In this document: one piece after another, positions 42,101 to 54,556 of the stretch | Layout: each line of letters starts with the position of its first letter | Position numbering within the stretch: the first letter of the stretch is position 1 | Assembly: GCA_037127315.1 (NCBI GenBank) | Contig: JBBBDQ010000750.1 | Location: 6,412,501 to 6,476,500 of the forward strand | Direction: 5' to 3' | Length of the DNA stretch: 64,000 nucleotides | From: Ascarosepion bandense | Lineage: Eukaryota; Mollusca; Cephalopoda; Sepiida; Sepiidae | Notes under the pieces: generated by a model | Database searches by the model: none | Seen by the model: only the letters and a program-made list of their open reading frames with translations | What the model was told of the DNA's origin: nothing | Made by a program: the position numbers and the translations under genes

Positions 42101-45100
42101 GGTCCCTTGATGAGAGGCACAAAGTTTGAAAGTGACGATGAAGTCAAAAGTGCTGTGAGCGATTGGTTGAGACATCAGTCCAAAGATTTTTATGCTAAGG
42201 GAATACGGAAACTTGTTCACAGATGGAAAAAGTGTATGACACTGCTGGGAGACTACGTTGAAAAATAAAGAAAAAGTAAGATTCTGTATTAGAAGTCCTT
42301 ATACCGAAAAATTTCCCCTATTTATATACCCTCGTATATAAAATGGGAGTTGTTTAATTCAAATTAATGCAACACTATTTGGCCCTAAAGGGTTAAAAAA
42401 AATAGAAAGAAAGACATACGGATAAACTAAATGAAAATTTTCCTGTTTTGTTAAAAAAAGGCAAAATCTCAAAAACCTAAAGTTCCCACAGAGGGGCAGA
42501 GTGCAAAAGAGGCCATGTCGCGAATATAAACAATTGATTAATGATTTTGTCTTTTGATATAAGTTATCAAAACACGGCCAGATAAAGAGATTTTATACAA
42601 GCGAAAAGTTTAAATAATAAAAACTTCTTAGTGACCAGCCAAAGTTGACAGTGAATGAGACTGCACTATAAACAGGGTTGGAAATAAGTATTTCTTTGTG
42701 AATTAAGAATTTAATTAATGATCCTGATAAGAAATCAAAAGAGACATCTGGCAAGTTTCTGACTGGGGGATCGAGTTTTCCTTGTGTAGGAGAAATTTTG
42801 AAATAATTTAATTAATGATCACAAGTAAATATGACCTGAGACAGAATCAAATGAGTTGAAGGAGGAATGGTTGGTAGTGAGCAGAGGTGGAAAATTAATG
42901 AAGTCGAATTCGTACACATCTTTGAAGGGTATTAATGTGGGATAACAAAGAAAGGAGGGAGTTGATTTGGGTGGATTGGTGCTTGTGACTGCTGCTCACA
43001 GGAAGGAAAAACCCTGAATTGAAAAAGATAATTAATCTTTGAAAATCAGAGAACAAAGAGGCCTTTACTGGAATTAAGTAATTCATAGATTTCCCCAGAC
43101 TGGTCATACCCCATTTCAATTTTAAGTGGAAATCCATAAAAGCGAGGGCCTGAAGCAGCCAAAGAGAGTTACCAAGCAGTTTTGGCCAAAGAGATTTGCG
43201 GTTGAGACAAGAGATCTCACTGCCTGACATTACATGACTGCCTGCCTAAGAACTCCTACGGGAACCCTGTAGCACACTTAACAGAACAAGTGGAAATATT
43301 ACATTTCAACTTTAGACATGGGTTGGGGAGATTTTTTTTCTTCTTGTGATTTCCCTAGCCCGAACAAATTCATTTGTAGCGGTTCCTGACGGTTATTTGA
43401 CTTCACCCATCTTCAGATGAAATCAAAACACGTGGGTTATGATTCGATGTGGTCTGAGGTAATTGATCTGTCAATCCAGCCCCGGGAAATGGGCAGTTTG
43501 AAGACTGAAGAAGGGCAGGCCACACTAGGGAAAGCTTTGGTATGAGCTACAGAGACTGTCCTTCAAAAGAGACAATTAGAGACAGAATACATTTTAATGA
43601 AAACAAACACAGAGTTTACTTGGAGCTGCAAGAAGAGAAGGTGTAATGAAGGAACCGAGTTATTCCTGGATGACTTAAACTGCTGTGAATGTTGAGGTAG
43701 TAACAGCCAAACACATATACACTCAAGTGAGTAAATGTACCAGAAACTACGTTCTCCTTAGTCAGTCAGTAAAGTGCCATACGTGATACATGCTTGGGCA
43801 ATCATTCTGCCCAGTCAAGCGTGTATCACATCTCGAAAGAGACATGACTGACTGGGCAGAAGATTTATCCCGCAGTAGGTTGCCATTGCTTTCTTTGGTT
43901 GCCGACCAAGGCTATAGAACCCAATCTGTCCTGTCATTTAACCCATAACTGGAAGGAATAGATGGATTAATACCTTTCCCAAAAGTATTTGCGCGTAAGT
44001 GAAGGCAATGAATTCAGCTGGAATTCGAACTCAGCTCCCCCCCCGATTTCTCGTTCCGAGCCAATATCCGATGCACCACAACGCATATCCTTTTTCCTTA
44101 GTAGGTTGATAGGATGTGCGTTGTGGTGCATTAGATATCGGCTCGGAACAAGGTTGATATATTGCGTAACTAAATATTGCCAGTTCCAGTCTCCATTCCT
44201 GAATTTTGTGTTTTATTTATTTTGGCTAAAGAAAAATGTAATTGGTTTTATTTTTTTCTTTCAATTCGTACAAGCTATAATTATGAGAAATAGTAGACTT
44301 AGGATATTAAAATCTGAAATTATAAAAAGGTTAGAAGGGAAAGATTTAAAACTCTTAAATTCTTACCTTGCATTTGACCAATTGTGAGATCTTTGTCCAG
44401 TCTATCAACACCTACAAATATTTAAAAATAATAAAAAATTTTAATGCTTTCTGAAGCAACATGTTGCTGTCTGTTGGAATACATTTTCTGTCTATGTCTT
44501 TCATCCACAAATTTAAGTTACAGGCAAAGCTCAAATTAATAAAGTCGTCATTCAATAATTCATTTTGAGAACCTATATATATATATATATGTGTTGTGGT
44601 AGAATATCCTGTCCTACCCAGGAATGGGTATGGCCCAGGTTATAAAAGACCTAGGTGAGAACGAACTACAGAAAGCACTCGAGAGAGATCGAGTGTGTTC
44701 GACAGCTATCAGCCTTAGACGAGAGTTAGACGTCACTAGACGAAAGCCTACTTCTCAAGACGGACGCATACAGAGACATTGCCTTCTTATTTGTTATTTG
44801 TGTTAACTGTTCGTTGGGTGTACTTGTATTTGGTTTATTGTACTGAGATATAATAAATCTCTATTTATATATCCTCAGTGTTAAGAGTTATTTCTTGCAC
44901 TATTCTTTCTCTGTTTATCCCCTCTCGGGATACAACAATATATATATATATATTTTTTTTTTTAAATTATTATTAAAAAACTTACATCTTTTGTTTCTTT
45001 TTTTATTACAGTAATTAAAGTTTTGCAGGGAAATCAAACTACAGATGTTAATATCCTATTTTAATAATGACAGAATATCTTATTTAACTGATTCTTGCCC

Positions 45101-45332
45101 ATTTTCTATTATAGTGATATTTTTTTGGCATTTACTTCAAAACATTGGGATTAACACAAAACATATAAAATATTTAAATGTATTGAATCTTAGGAGATTA
45201 AAAATATTGTCAACTCACCTGCAAGAAGGAGAAGCTTAGGAATGTTACAAGACAAGAACTTTTCTGATAAGCCTTTGAACCAACCTAAAACGTTAAAAGA
45301 AAATATATTAACCGGAATCAATAAGATATGTA

Positions 45333-45375
<43 letters not shown>

Positions 45376-48300
45376 TTGGAGAGAAAGTAAACCAAAATTG
45401 CTTACCTGTCCAATATTTATCTGTCTTTGATAAATCAATTCTCCAAGTGTATCTATGTGATAAATTCTGTAACATAACAACAGATTGGGAACATTTATCA
45501 GATGATAACTAGTTACCAGTAGAGATAAAATAAAAGCAAGAATTTCCTGTAGACAAAATTGATACTTGAAATGCTTAACAATACTTAAATGGATCTTTGA
45601 TAATTACATAATGGTTTTGAAATGCACTTTTAATATAATTTTAATCATGTAGCATATTTATGTATAAATATTTTCGTACATGCTGTTTTTGTTCATTTGA
45701 ATGGACAAACTATTGGTTTAATTGTATAAAAAAAAACAAAGTTTCTTTCTGACGCTGAACTAAAAAAAAAAACTACAAAGATAAACCCACAAATCTCAGT
45801 CTCTAAATATGTGATGACCACCTGTCCAACCTCAAAATTTGCCTGATTTTGCCAGGGCTTTAAAAACAATAACTATAAAACCTTATTTCTTTTTCCTATA
45901 GAATAGCAAAATCTTTGTATTATGTACCTTAATTGAAATCCATTTTATTCTGGATAATATCCTTAAAAAATACCAAAATTACTAATACTGACCTTTGGTT
46001 TTGGCGGTGGATCAACAGAGCTTTCAAAAGAATCTCCTCTTATTACATGAGAAGATATTGGAGAACAGACTGGTGACTTAGGACTCGTCTTACTTGGACT
46101 AACATCAGTATTTTCACTGTTTTCATTTTCTTCACCTTCTTCACTTTCCTCTCCTTCCTCTTCTATTATTGTTTCTGATATGTCATTACAAGGCATCTCT
46201 TTCATTTCGACCTTCTGCAGTTCACAAGTTGCTGTCTCACCAGTGTCCACACTGCAAACAATAAAGTCAAACAATTTAAATGATGAAAATACTTATAATT
46301 ATTTCACAAACTGTTCCTTCTTAATATATATATTTAGTGTAGCGAGGCAGCAAATAATTTTCTAAACATACTGTTAAATATAAAAGACAATGAATGTCTA
46401 TTATGTTTAATCATGAACCGTTCTGATTGTCTTATTTTGGCTTTAATTTCAGTTGAAAATAAAGACAAAAATGAGTTACCGTCTTAATAACCTCTCTGAA
46501 GATGGCTCATGTGAGCCGAAAGCTTAGAACCAAATTAATAAAATTTATCCAAATGTTGGAGAATTTTTGTCTTTATTTTCAACTGAAATTAAAGCCAAAA
46601 TACGTTTAGAATGGCTCATGATTAAACATAATAGACATTCATTGTCTCTTATATTTAACTATATATATATATATATATATACTTGCATGAATGGAAGGAA
46701 AATATCAAGCTACCCAAATATAATTTGCATAATTTCTTTGAATAATCACTATATAACTAGATTGTTATATATTCAACAGGAATATACAAAAGGACATGGA
46801 AATGTTATATGTGGTTGAATGAGGAGAAAAGCACATGTTCACGTGAGTTAAGTATATGTCAAAGTGACCAGTAGTGAGAATCAGCAATTAATGAAAAATT
46901 TTCTTGGGTCCTGCTATCCCACTTTTCTATGCAGTTGGCAGATATGATTTGAAATAAGAAAATTTCATCTCCAATTGAACCTCTTTATACTACATCCAAA
47001 TAAAGTGAGAACTACCAGCCACAAAGATTTACCACTAAATGAGGATTACTGGCCATTTCCCAAATGATTTCATCATATTACATTCCTGATGTGACTTTTA
47101 TTACATTTATTTTCTGTTAACCTTTCTGCCATAACCTGAATATTTGATGGAATTTAGCATCACATAGTAATTGTGCTTGGCCCTCCTTTTGTTGGTTTCT
47201 TGGTTTACATTACTGTTATACTCTGCCAATATATAAAAAATAATGAACTATTCTGTTTTGATTGCATAAAAAGACAAGACACTGGTAGCCAACCAAGGCT
47301 GCAGAATCCAATCTGTTTTGCTTTTTAACCCATAGCTGGATAGAGAAGAGATGGATTCATATTTTTCCCAAGGTATTTGTGTGTAAATGAATGCAACAAA
47401 TTCAACTGGAATTCGAACCTGGATCTTTAATTCCTCATTCTGAGTTGATGTCCACTGTGCCACAAATGCACATCCATCTTATTAGGTGTCTCTGAGGAAA
47501 CCAACATTTCCTTGCTAAGGTTATCTTTAATATCAGTCATGTAAGTTGCATTTTCAAATGTATTTGTTAATGTTGATGGTCCTCCTACTCCTTCATAATC
47601 CTTTTTTTTTTTTTTAATAAAATAACAATTCATTATTAGGGTCGTTTTTGAAGTTTTCAAATAGCACAAGTTACAAGAATTACAAGTTTAAAACAAACAA
47701 ACCAGCCCATTCTTAAATTTTACCAAAACAACAGCCAACTCACCAAAAATTCAAAAGGACACATCATCTTACTATCACAGAATGGATGTACCAGTATCTG
47801 ACTTCAACATTGAGTCGGGAAATTTGCTTTTAACCTCAACTTCAGATGCAACTGAATTATTCTATGTTAACAGCTTTCACCAGTCACAAAGATGAATGCA
47901 CTGCACACCTTCATAGCTAAATTTTGGTGCGAGGTCTTTATGTGAGAGAGACCTGACATCACTTAGTCTACAACAAGTTTGACAAACAAGATACATAAAC
48001 TCAATGAGAACAGACTGTGTGTGTGTGTGTGTGTGTGTGTGCATCATAAAATAAAGAAAGAATAGAAAAATCATCTCAATTTAAAATGTTTCACTTTTAT
48101 TAAAGCTTCTTTAGAGATTCTTCTCTCACTCTCTGAAGAAGCTTTGATAAAAGGGAGATCAGTCAGTTAAGTGCCATATGTGAAACACGCTTGGGCAATC
48201 ATGTCTCGAAAGTGACATGACTGACTGGGCAGAAGATTATCCCGCAGTAGGTTGCCATTGCTTTCTGCGGTAGACTGGTTGCCGACCAAGGCTATAGAAC

Positions 48301-51300
48301 CCAATCTGTCCTGCTATTTATTTAACCCATAACTGGAAGGAATAGACGGATTAATACCTTTCCCAAGGGTATTTGCACGTAAGTGAATGCAAGGAATTCA
48401 ACTTGAATTCGAACTCGGCTCTCCGATTTCTCATTCCGAGTCGATATCCACTGCACCACAACGCACATCCTAAAAGGGAGATAAGCATCCTATTTGTTCT
48501 TTATTTTATCATGTCAGATTCCTATATATATGTGATACAGCGAAACAGATCTGTCTGTGGATGACTATATATATATATATATATTTTTTTTTTTTAAAAT
48601 CAAATACGAATCTACCTTAGTGAAAAATTAGCAATGATTTATGTATGCTGTGCAAGATTTAGAATTGTTTATATTCTGCATTTTGCTCACACTTACATTT
48701 TTTTTAATTTTCTTTTTAAGGACCCATTTTATCTGGGGACCCAGTTTGAAAACCCTGCGTTAGAGTAAAATAAAATCTAAGAATTAATAATCTGTGTCCC
48801 GTAGGACAAGCCATTCAACTCCCAAACTTTTAACAAAATAATTTTGTATTGCATTTTCAGCAATGTTTGAAATATGTAACTGTTAAAAAGTAAACATATT
48901 TTAACTACAATTAAAAGAAAAATAGACAAAAATGTATTAATGAAATTAAAAAAGAAAGTAAGTTACCTTTTGACTTGACCAACAATAGAAACTCTGGCAG
49001 AGTCTAAATTACGAACTTGCCCACTTCGTACACTGAAAAATAAAAGCAGTAATTGTATTAAATGTATAAACAACTTCTGAAGCACACCAAATTTTCAAGA
49101 AACTGAAGATTTGTCAGGCCTAATTGCAAAGAGAAATGTAGATTTTCATATTTAGACTTTAATGGCATTTCTTCTACAGTGAAAATCTAGGAAATCAATT
49201 TGTAACAGGGAAATGACCCTGATTGAGTCATAATGATGCATATGACGTCATTTAGTGACTTGAGATATTGAGAGCCTAGAATACTAGGTGAAGGAATAAA
49301 AATACTAAATAGAAAAAATTATGAAAGACTAGTTAATCAGATTGGAACTTGATGGAAAAAAGTTTGGCTTAAAAATATTAACCAGAATTTATAAAATGCT
49401 TAGGAGAATGGCATTGGTGGGATTTGAATCCAAAAAATTCAGTACAACTGAATTTTCCCTCCTTCATTTTTCATACCCAAGGAAGTTGTGGTAACAAAAT
49501 TAATGTTTAACAACATTCTGCAAATCCTGGTAAAAATAAGGAAATAGTTACTTAGTACCCTAACTAGCAGATGTACATTGATGTCTTAATCAAAATATCT
49601 GGCCTTGAGTATTTTGGAAGTATGGGTCACATGCAGTTTTTTGTTCAGAAGTTTTTTTTGGGGGGGGGGGATTGTATCCATTAGTGTCATCTGTTGGATG
49701 AAAATCTATATAAACCAAACCACGCAGTTGTAGAGTTTGAGCAGAGTTGGCAAGGAAACCCTGGACTTGTGTGCATGCTTTGTCACACAATCTTTTTTTC
49801 TTCTTCTTAGACCAAAAGAAATATTAATTCTCACATACAAACATCTAATATCATAGTTATCTCCTTTTTCAATATCTCAAGATCTTAGTAAAAAATCAAA
49901 CAAGTGTGATTGTTACACCAGTGTTTATTTTACTTTTCTGCCTATAATTTGTTCACCTTTCAAGAAAGCTCCCAGGAAACCAAAGACCACTGACTGTACA
50001 AAAGAATGCTACAACAAGCACATCTCAGTGGGTACACAACAAATCGACACGAGATGGTTTTAACTGGGGTCTAGTGGCAGATGGAAAATTCAAACAAATA
50101 AAAAAAACTCCCCTACCAGCAAATCTGGTGTTAATGACAAGTGGTAAAATTTTATACCATCACCAGGTGCTGGTATATATTTAGCAACACAGACAAGAAT
50201 GTATGTTGATTGGATGTCCCAACCAAGTGGATGAGTATAAATCCAAAAGAGATGATATTTCACTGAAGACAACTATATAAAGCAGTAACACTGAACAACT
50301 GATAAAGTTTCTATTAGAAATTAACTTTAGTGTTTGAAAAAATAAAAAGATCTTTCCAAAAACTAGCAAAATGTTAATGCAACTCAATTTCTTGATGCTA
50401 TATTATATATGAGCAGTATAGCCCGGCGTTGCTCAGGTGTAATGAAAGCTTTAAAACTAATCCATGGTTCTGGAGCTCAGACTCTTTGGACGTTGGCATG
50501 AAAGACTAAAAAGTTTCCAGTTAAAGTGAAACCGTAGACTGAAAGAAAAATGAATGGATGTAAGTCAAATTTTGATTTCCTGGTATTGATTTATGCATAT
50601 AGATATTATCGATTTTCTGCACTATTTTAAGAACTGCAACCTTGAAACTTCTGAATATCGTTTCTTATGTCTTTGTCTATGAGTATATTAAATTTGATTA
50701 AAATCGGACCATTCCTTCTATAACCCGATTTTTACGATTATCGATATTTATCAGGGGTACCTCAACACAAAACCTAGCTAAGAACAGTCGCAGACGCTTA
50801 TAATACAACTGTGTAAAGTTTCAAGAAAATCGGTTCAGCCGTTTCGGAGTCTATAGGTAACGGATACATACACACACACACACACACACATAGACAAAGT
50901 TCCATTTATAAATAAGTTTAGATTAGATAATACCAGTTTTAATTTGGGATTCATATTTTTCATCTTAATTTCAGCTGTTTTTCATTGCAATTAGTAAAGA
51001 TCATCAATTAAAATTAAGAGGAGATACGAGTCAAAAATTAATATGTGTTAACAATGTGTCATTTGAATTTAACAAAGAAATGTTTATAAATAAAAACTGA
51101 TGGTTGGCCCATTTGGTCATATTTGGAGGAGAACCTTTTAACACCCCCTCATAAAAATTTAATATTATTATTATAATTATTATTATTAATGATAATTTTT
51201 TTTTTCACATTGTAAAAACTTTTAAATTTTCCTCGGCCTTAAATATCATTAATCATAGTAAAGTAAAAGTATTAATCATTTAGGCAGAATTATTCTTACA

Positions 51301-54300
51301 GAAACTAAAGCAAAATCAACAATGTTTTAGCAGCAAACTCATACTATTTTGTCAGAAAAATGAATAAAATTGTTTGTTTAAAAATACATTTGCACACTAG
51401 CCAAAAAACCATCAAAATTCTCAACAATATTCATGCCTAAAAAATACTTTCTAGTTTATTATATAAACTCTGCTGAGAAATTTCAGTTTTTAATTTAGTT
51501 TATATTTTCATACTTAAAATGTCATCAGTTTACATCTTTCCGTGAAAAGATATAGCAACCTGATGATGCCATAGTGATGAATAGAGATAATCATGAAAAT
51601 CCATTATAATCCTGGTTTATCATCTATCTTGGTTTTCAAAACCCTTTTTAATCTATTTACTTGAAAGAAAAGAAGTAGTAACAGCTAAATCTACCTCCAT
51701 TCAATGGCTTCCTCCAGAGATTTGAATGAAGAAGGGCGACCACGAAGAAAACTTTGCATGCTGCTCAAAGCTTCCATTGCTGTACCTGGAAAAGAAAGAA
51801 TCAGACATAAAATGAGGCCATACAATCTCATGTTTTTGTCAACAAAATGAATGCTTTATGAAATGCTAGTTGGATTTCAAAGGTCTTAATTTTAACAAAA
51901 TTTTCAATACAACATTGGAAAAACGATTATTTTAGATAAATAATTTATATTGTATACTAATAGACAAATTTAAAAACAAATTAATGTCATTTGGGACAGG
52001 TCAACCTTGATCTGACAAGTGAAATGACACAATGGATAGTCATGCACTAAAACAACAACTAGATTTAATGTATAAAGTCAATGGTTAACACTCAAAATCT
52101 AGCAATGGTTAACACTTTTATAGATTACAAATCTGAAAACTTCCCAAATTTATATTTATAAAAGTTCTGCATTATTTATAGTATTATTTTTCTTTTCATT
52201 GAATTCTTTCAAGACACCTCAATTTTAATAGCACCATTGTTGATTTCTGTCAAGACGCAGGATACAATAACTTAACCATGAAATTCAAACACATTATCTT
52301 TCCTTGAGTGTTGTCACTTGTAGTAGTGGAGAAATATTTTTGCTATGGAAACCAAATCACCTAAAATGTGCTGAAGAACACTAGTAATGACCATATCTAA
52401 CGAATTATATATATATATCTCGCCGACACCAATCCGGTTGGATTTCAATCCTGGGTTAAAAAGCAATCATCAGAGTCTAACCGTACTGACGAGTTGTGAT
52501 ACAGCGAAACAGATCTGTGTAGATGACTATATATATATAAGGCAAGATGTTTGTGTGTGTGTGTGTCTGTCTGTATGTCCTTTATACAAATCCATAATTT
52601 TTATCCGATTCTCACCAAACTTCACACAAATATTCTTTAGGCTTCCGGTTAGGTCATGGGCTACTTATTTTTTCCGATTTCCCCCCCGATATTGGAAATC
52701 GATACCTCGATATCCAATCAGGTCTGATCAAGATCAAGATTTCAGCCCATTTATTGTGGTTCTTGCTGCAGAATTTGTTCTAACTTGGTAAAATTAGAGT
52801 TTTTAGTCTCAAACATTAGTAGATCTTCTCAGACGACTCATTTTCCCCAATATAGGAAATCAATACCTCCGATATTCTATCATATCTGATCAAAAACTGA
52901 TATTCAGCCATTAATATGGCTCATTTTCTCCAATTTTAATCCCGATGGGTATGATAAATTTTCATGGACTTACTTAGGTTAGTTTATCCTTGGATGACTT
53001 ATATCAAGTTTTCAGCCCTTTTATTTTGGTTTTTGCTTCAGGTTTTGCTCTAAGTAGGTATAATTGTAGTTCTTAGTCTCAGCCATGATACCATTTACTC
53101 AGGACTTATTTATTTATCCTTCAGAATTCAGTTTGCAATAGAAAACTTATTGGACATCAATACCAGAAATCAAAATTTGACTTACATCCATTTATTTTAG
53201 TTCCACAGCTTCAAAATCAACCTTTCAATAACCTATGTTTCTCGTGCCAACATCCAAAGAGTCTGAACTCCAAGACCATGAATTAGTTTTAAAACTTTCA
53301 TTACACCCGAGCAATGCCGAGCTATGCTGCTAGTCATAAATAAAATTAAATGGGGACTTAAAAATTGCATATTTTTATGAACAGTTAAGAATAGTGCAAA
53401 TAATTACATTAATGTGTCAATCTTTATTTCCAGGTTGTCGAGACTCAGTCTTAAATTTGGTATCAAGGAAAGAATTTTACCATAAATATACATCCTATTA
53501 AAGTTTCCGACATTGATATAACCTAATGAATACTAAAACAGATCCTTTTTGCATGGTAAGATATTGAGTAAGTGAATGATAAAATTGGAAACTTATAAGT
53601 AATGTGTTTCATTTAGAGAGTTTTACTAATGGAATTAGTTTCATATATTAAATGGGGGGAAGAAGTGAGAAAATACAACAAAACACTGGTTACAGTTTAT
53701 ATTGGAATGTTAAAGATATAGAGACATTTAACTTTTAAAAAAATTACATAAATCATTAATGCTTTTAATTATACCATATTTGTATCAGCAGTAGTTTTGA
53801 GAGGAAAGGTGATATGAGTCCAGGTCCTGGATGTATGTAAACTTATCAAAGAGGATAAAAAAAAAAAAAAATCAGTGCATTTTCAACGTGTTTTCACCTT
53901 AAATTATTTTCTCTTTTAATCAAAATTTCATTCAAAGCTATGGTCAGAAATATAACGATGAGCAACTAATGTACTGAGTGTATTGTTTTGTAAAAGAGTC
54001 TTATATTTTTCACCTGTATATTTATGGAGATATAGTATAGGCATATCATATATATAAGATATGTATATCATATATATAAGATATATATATCATATATGAT
54101 ATCATATAGTATAGGGTTAATTTCTAGTTCATGTTTAATATTATTATATTGTTTTATGTTGATTAAATCTCTTATTGTTTTTGTGATGAATATTAGATTA
54201 CTGCTTAGATAGATTATCCACTCCACCTCGCCATTTTCTTATCCATTGTCTGTCTATATATTTTAATTTTAAACGAGTTATTTCACTATCTTGGTTTCTA

Positions 54301-54507
54301 CCATGAGTGGTGTCTTCAGGCGATTTTTAATAATTTTTTAAGTTACTAAAAATCACCTAAGACACCACTCATGGTAGAAACCAAGGTAGCGAAATAACTC
54401 GTTTAAAAATGAAAAATATTCAAAAGTTCTACAATTGTATACAACACTTTAATACAAATGTGTACTGGTCTCACCCTATTAGGACCAAAAACTAAGTATT
54501 AATATAC

Positions 54508-54556
<49 letters not shown>

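Noticed and set aside
42895..43230. 111-codon - strand open frame in a PPME1 intron
   Set aside because: No similarity recognised and no repeat or splice support; length is plausible by chance.
49400..49445. tRNA-like B box 'gggatttgaatcc'
   Set aside because: No A box at the right distance and no stem pairing; too weak to call a SINE.
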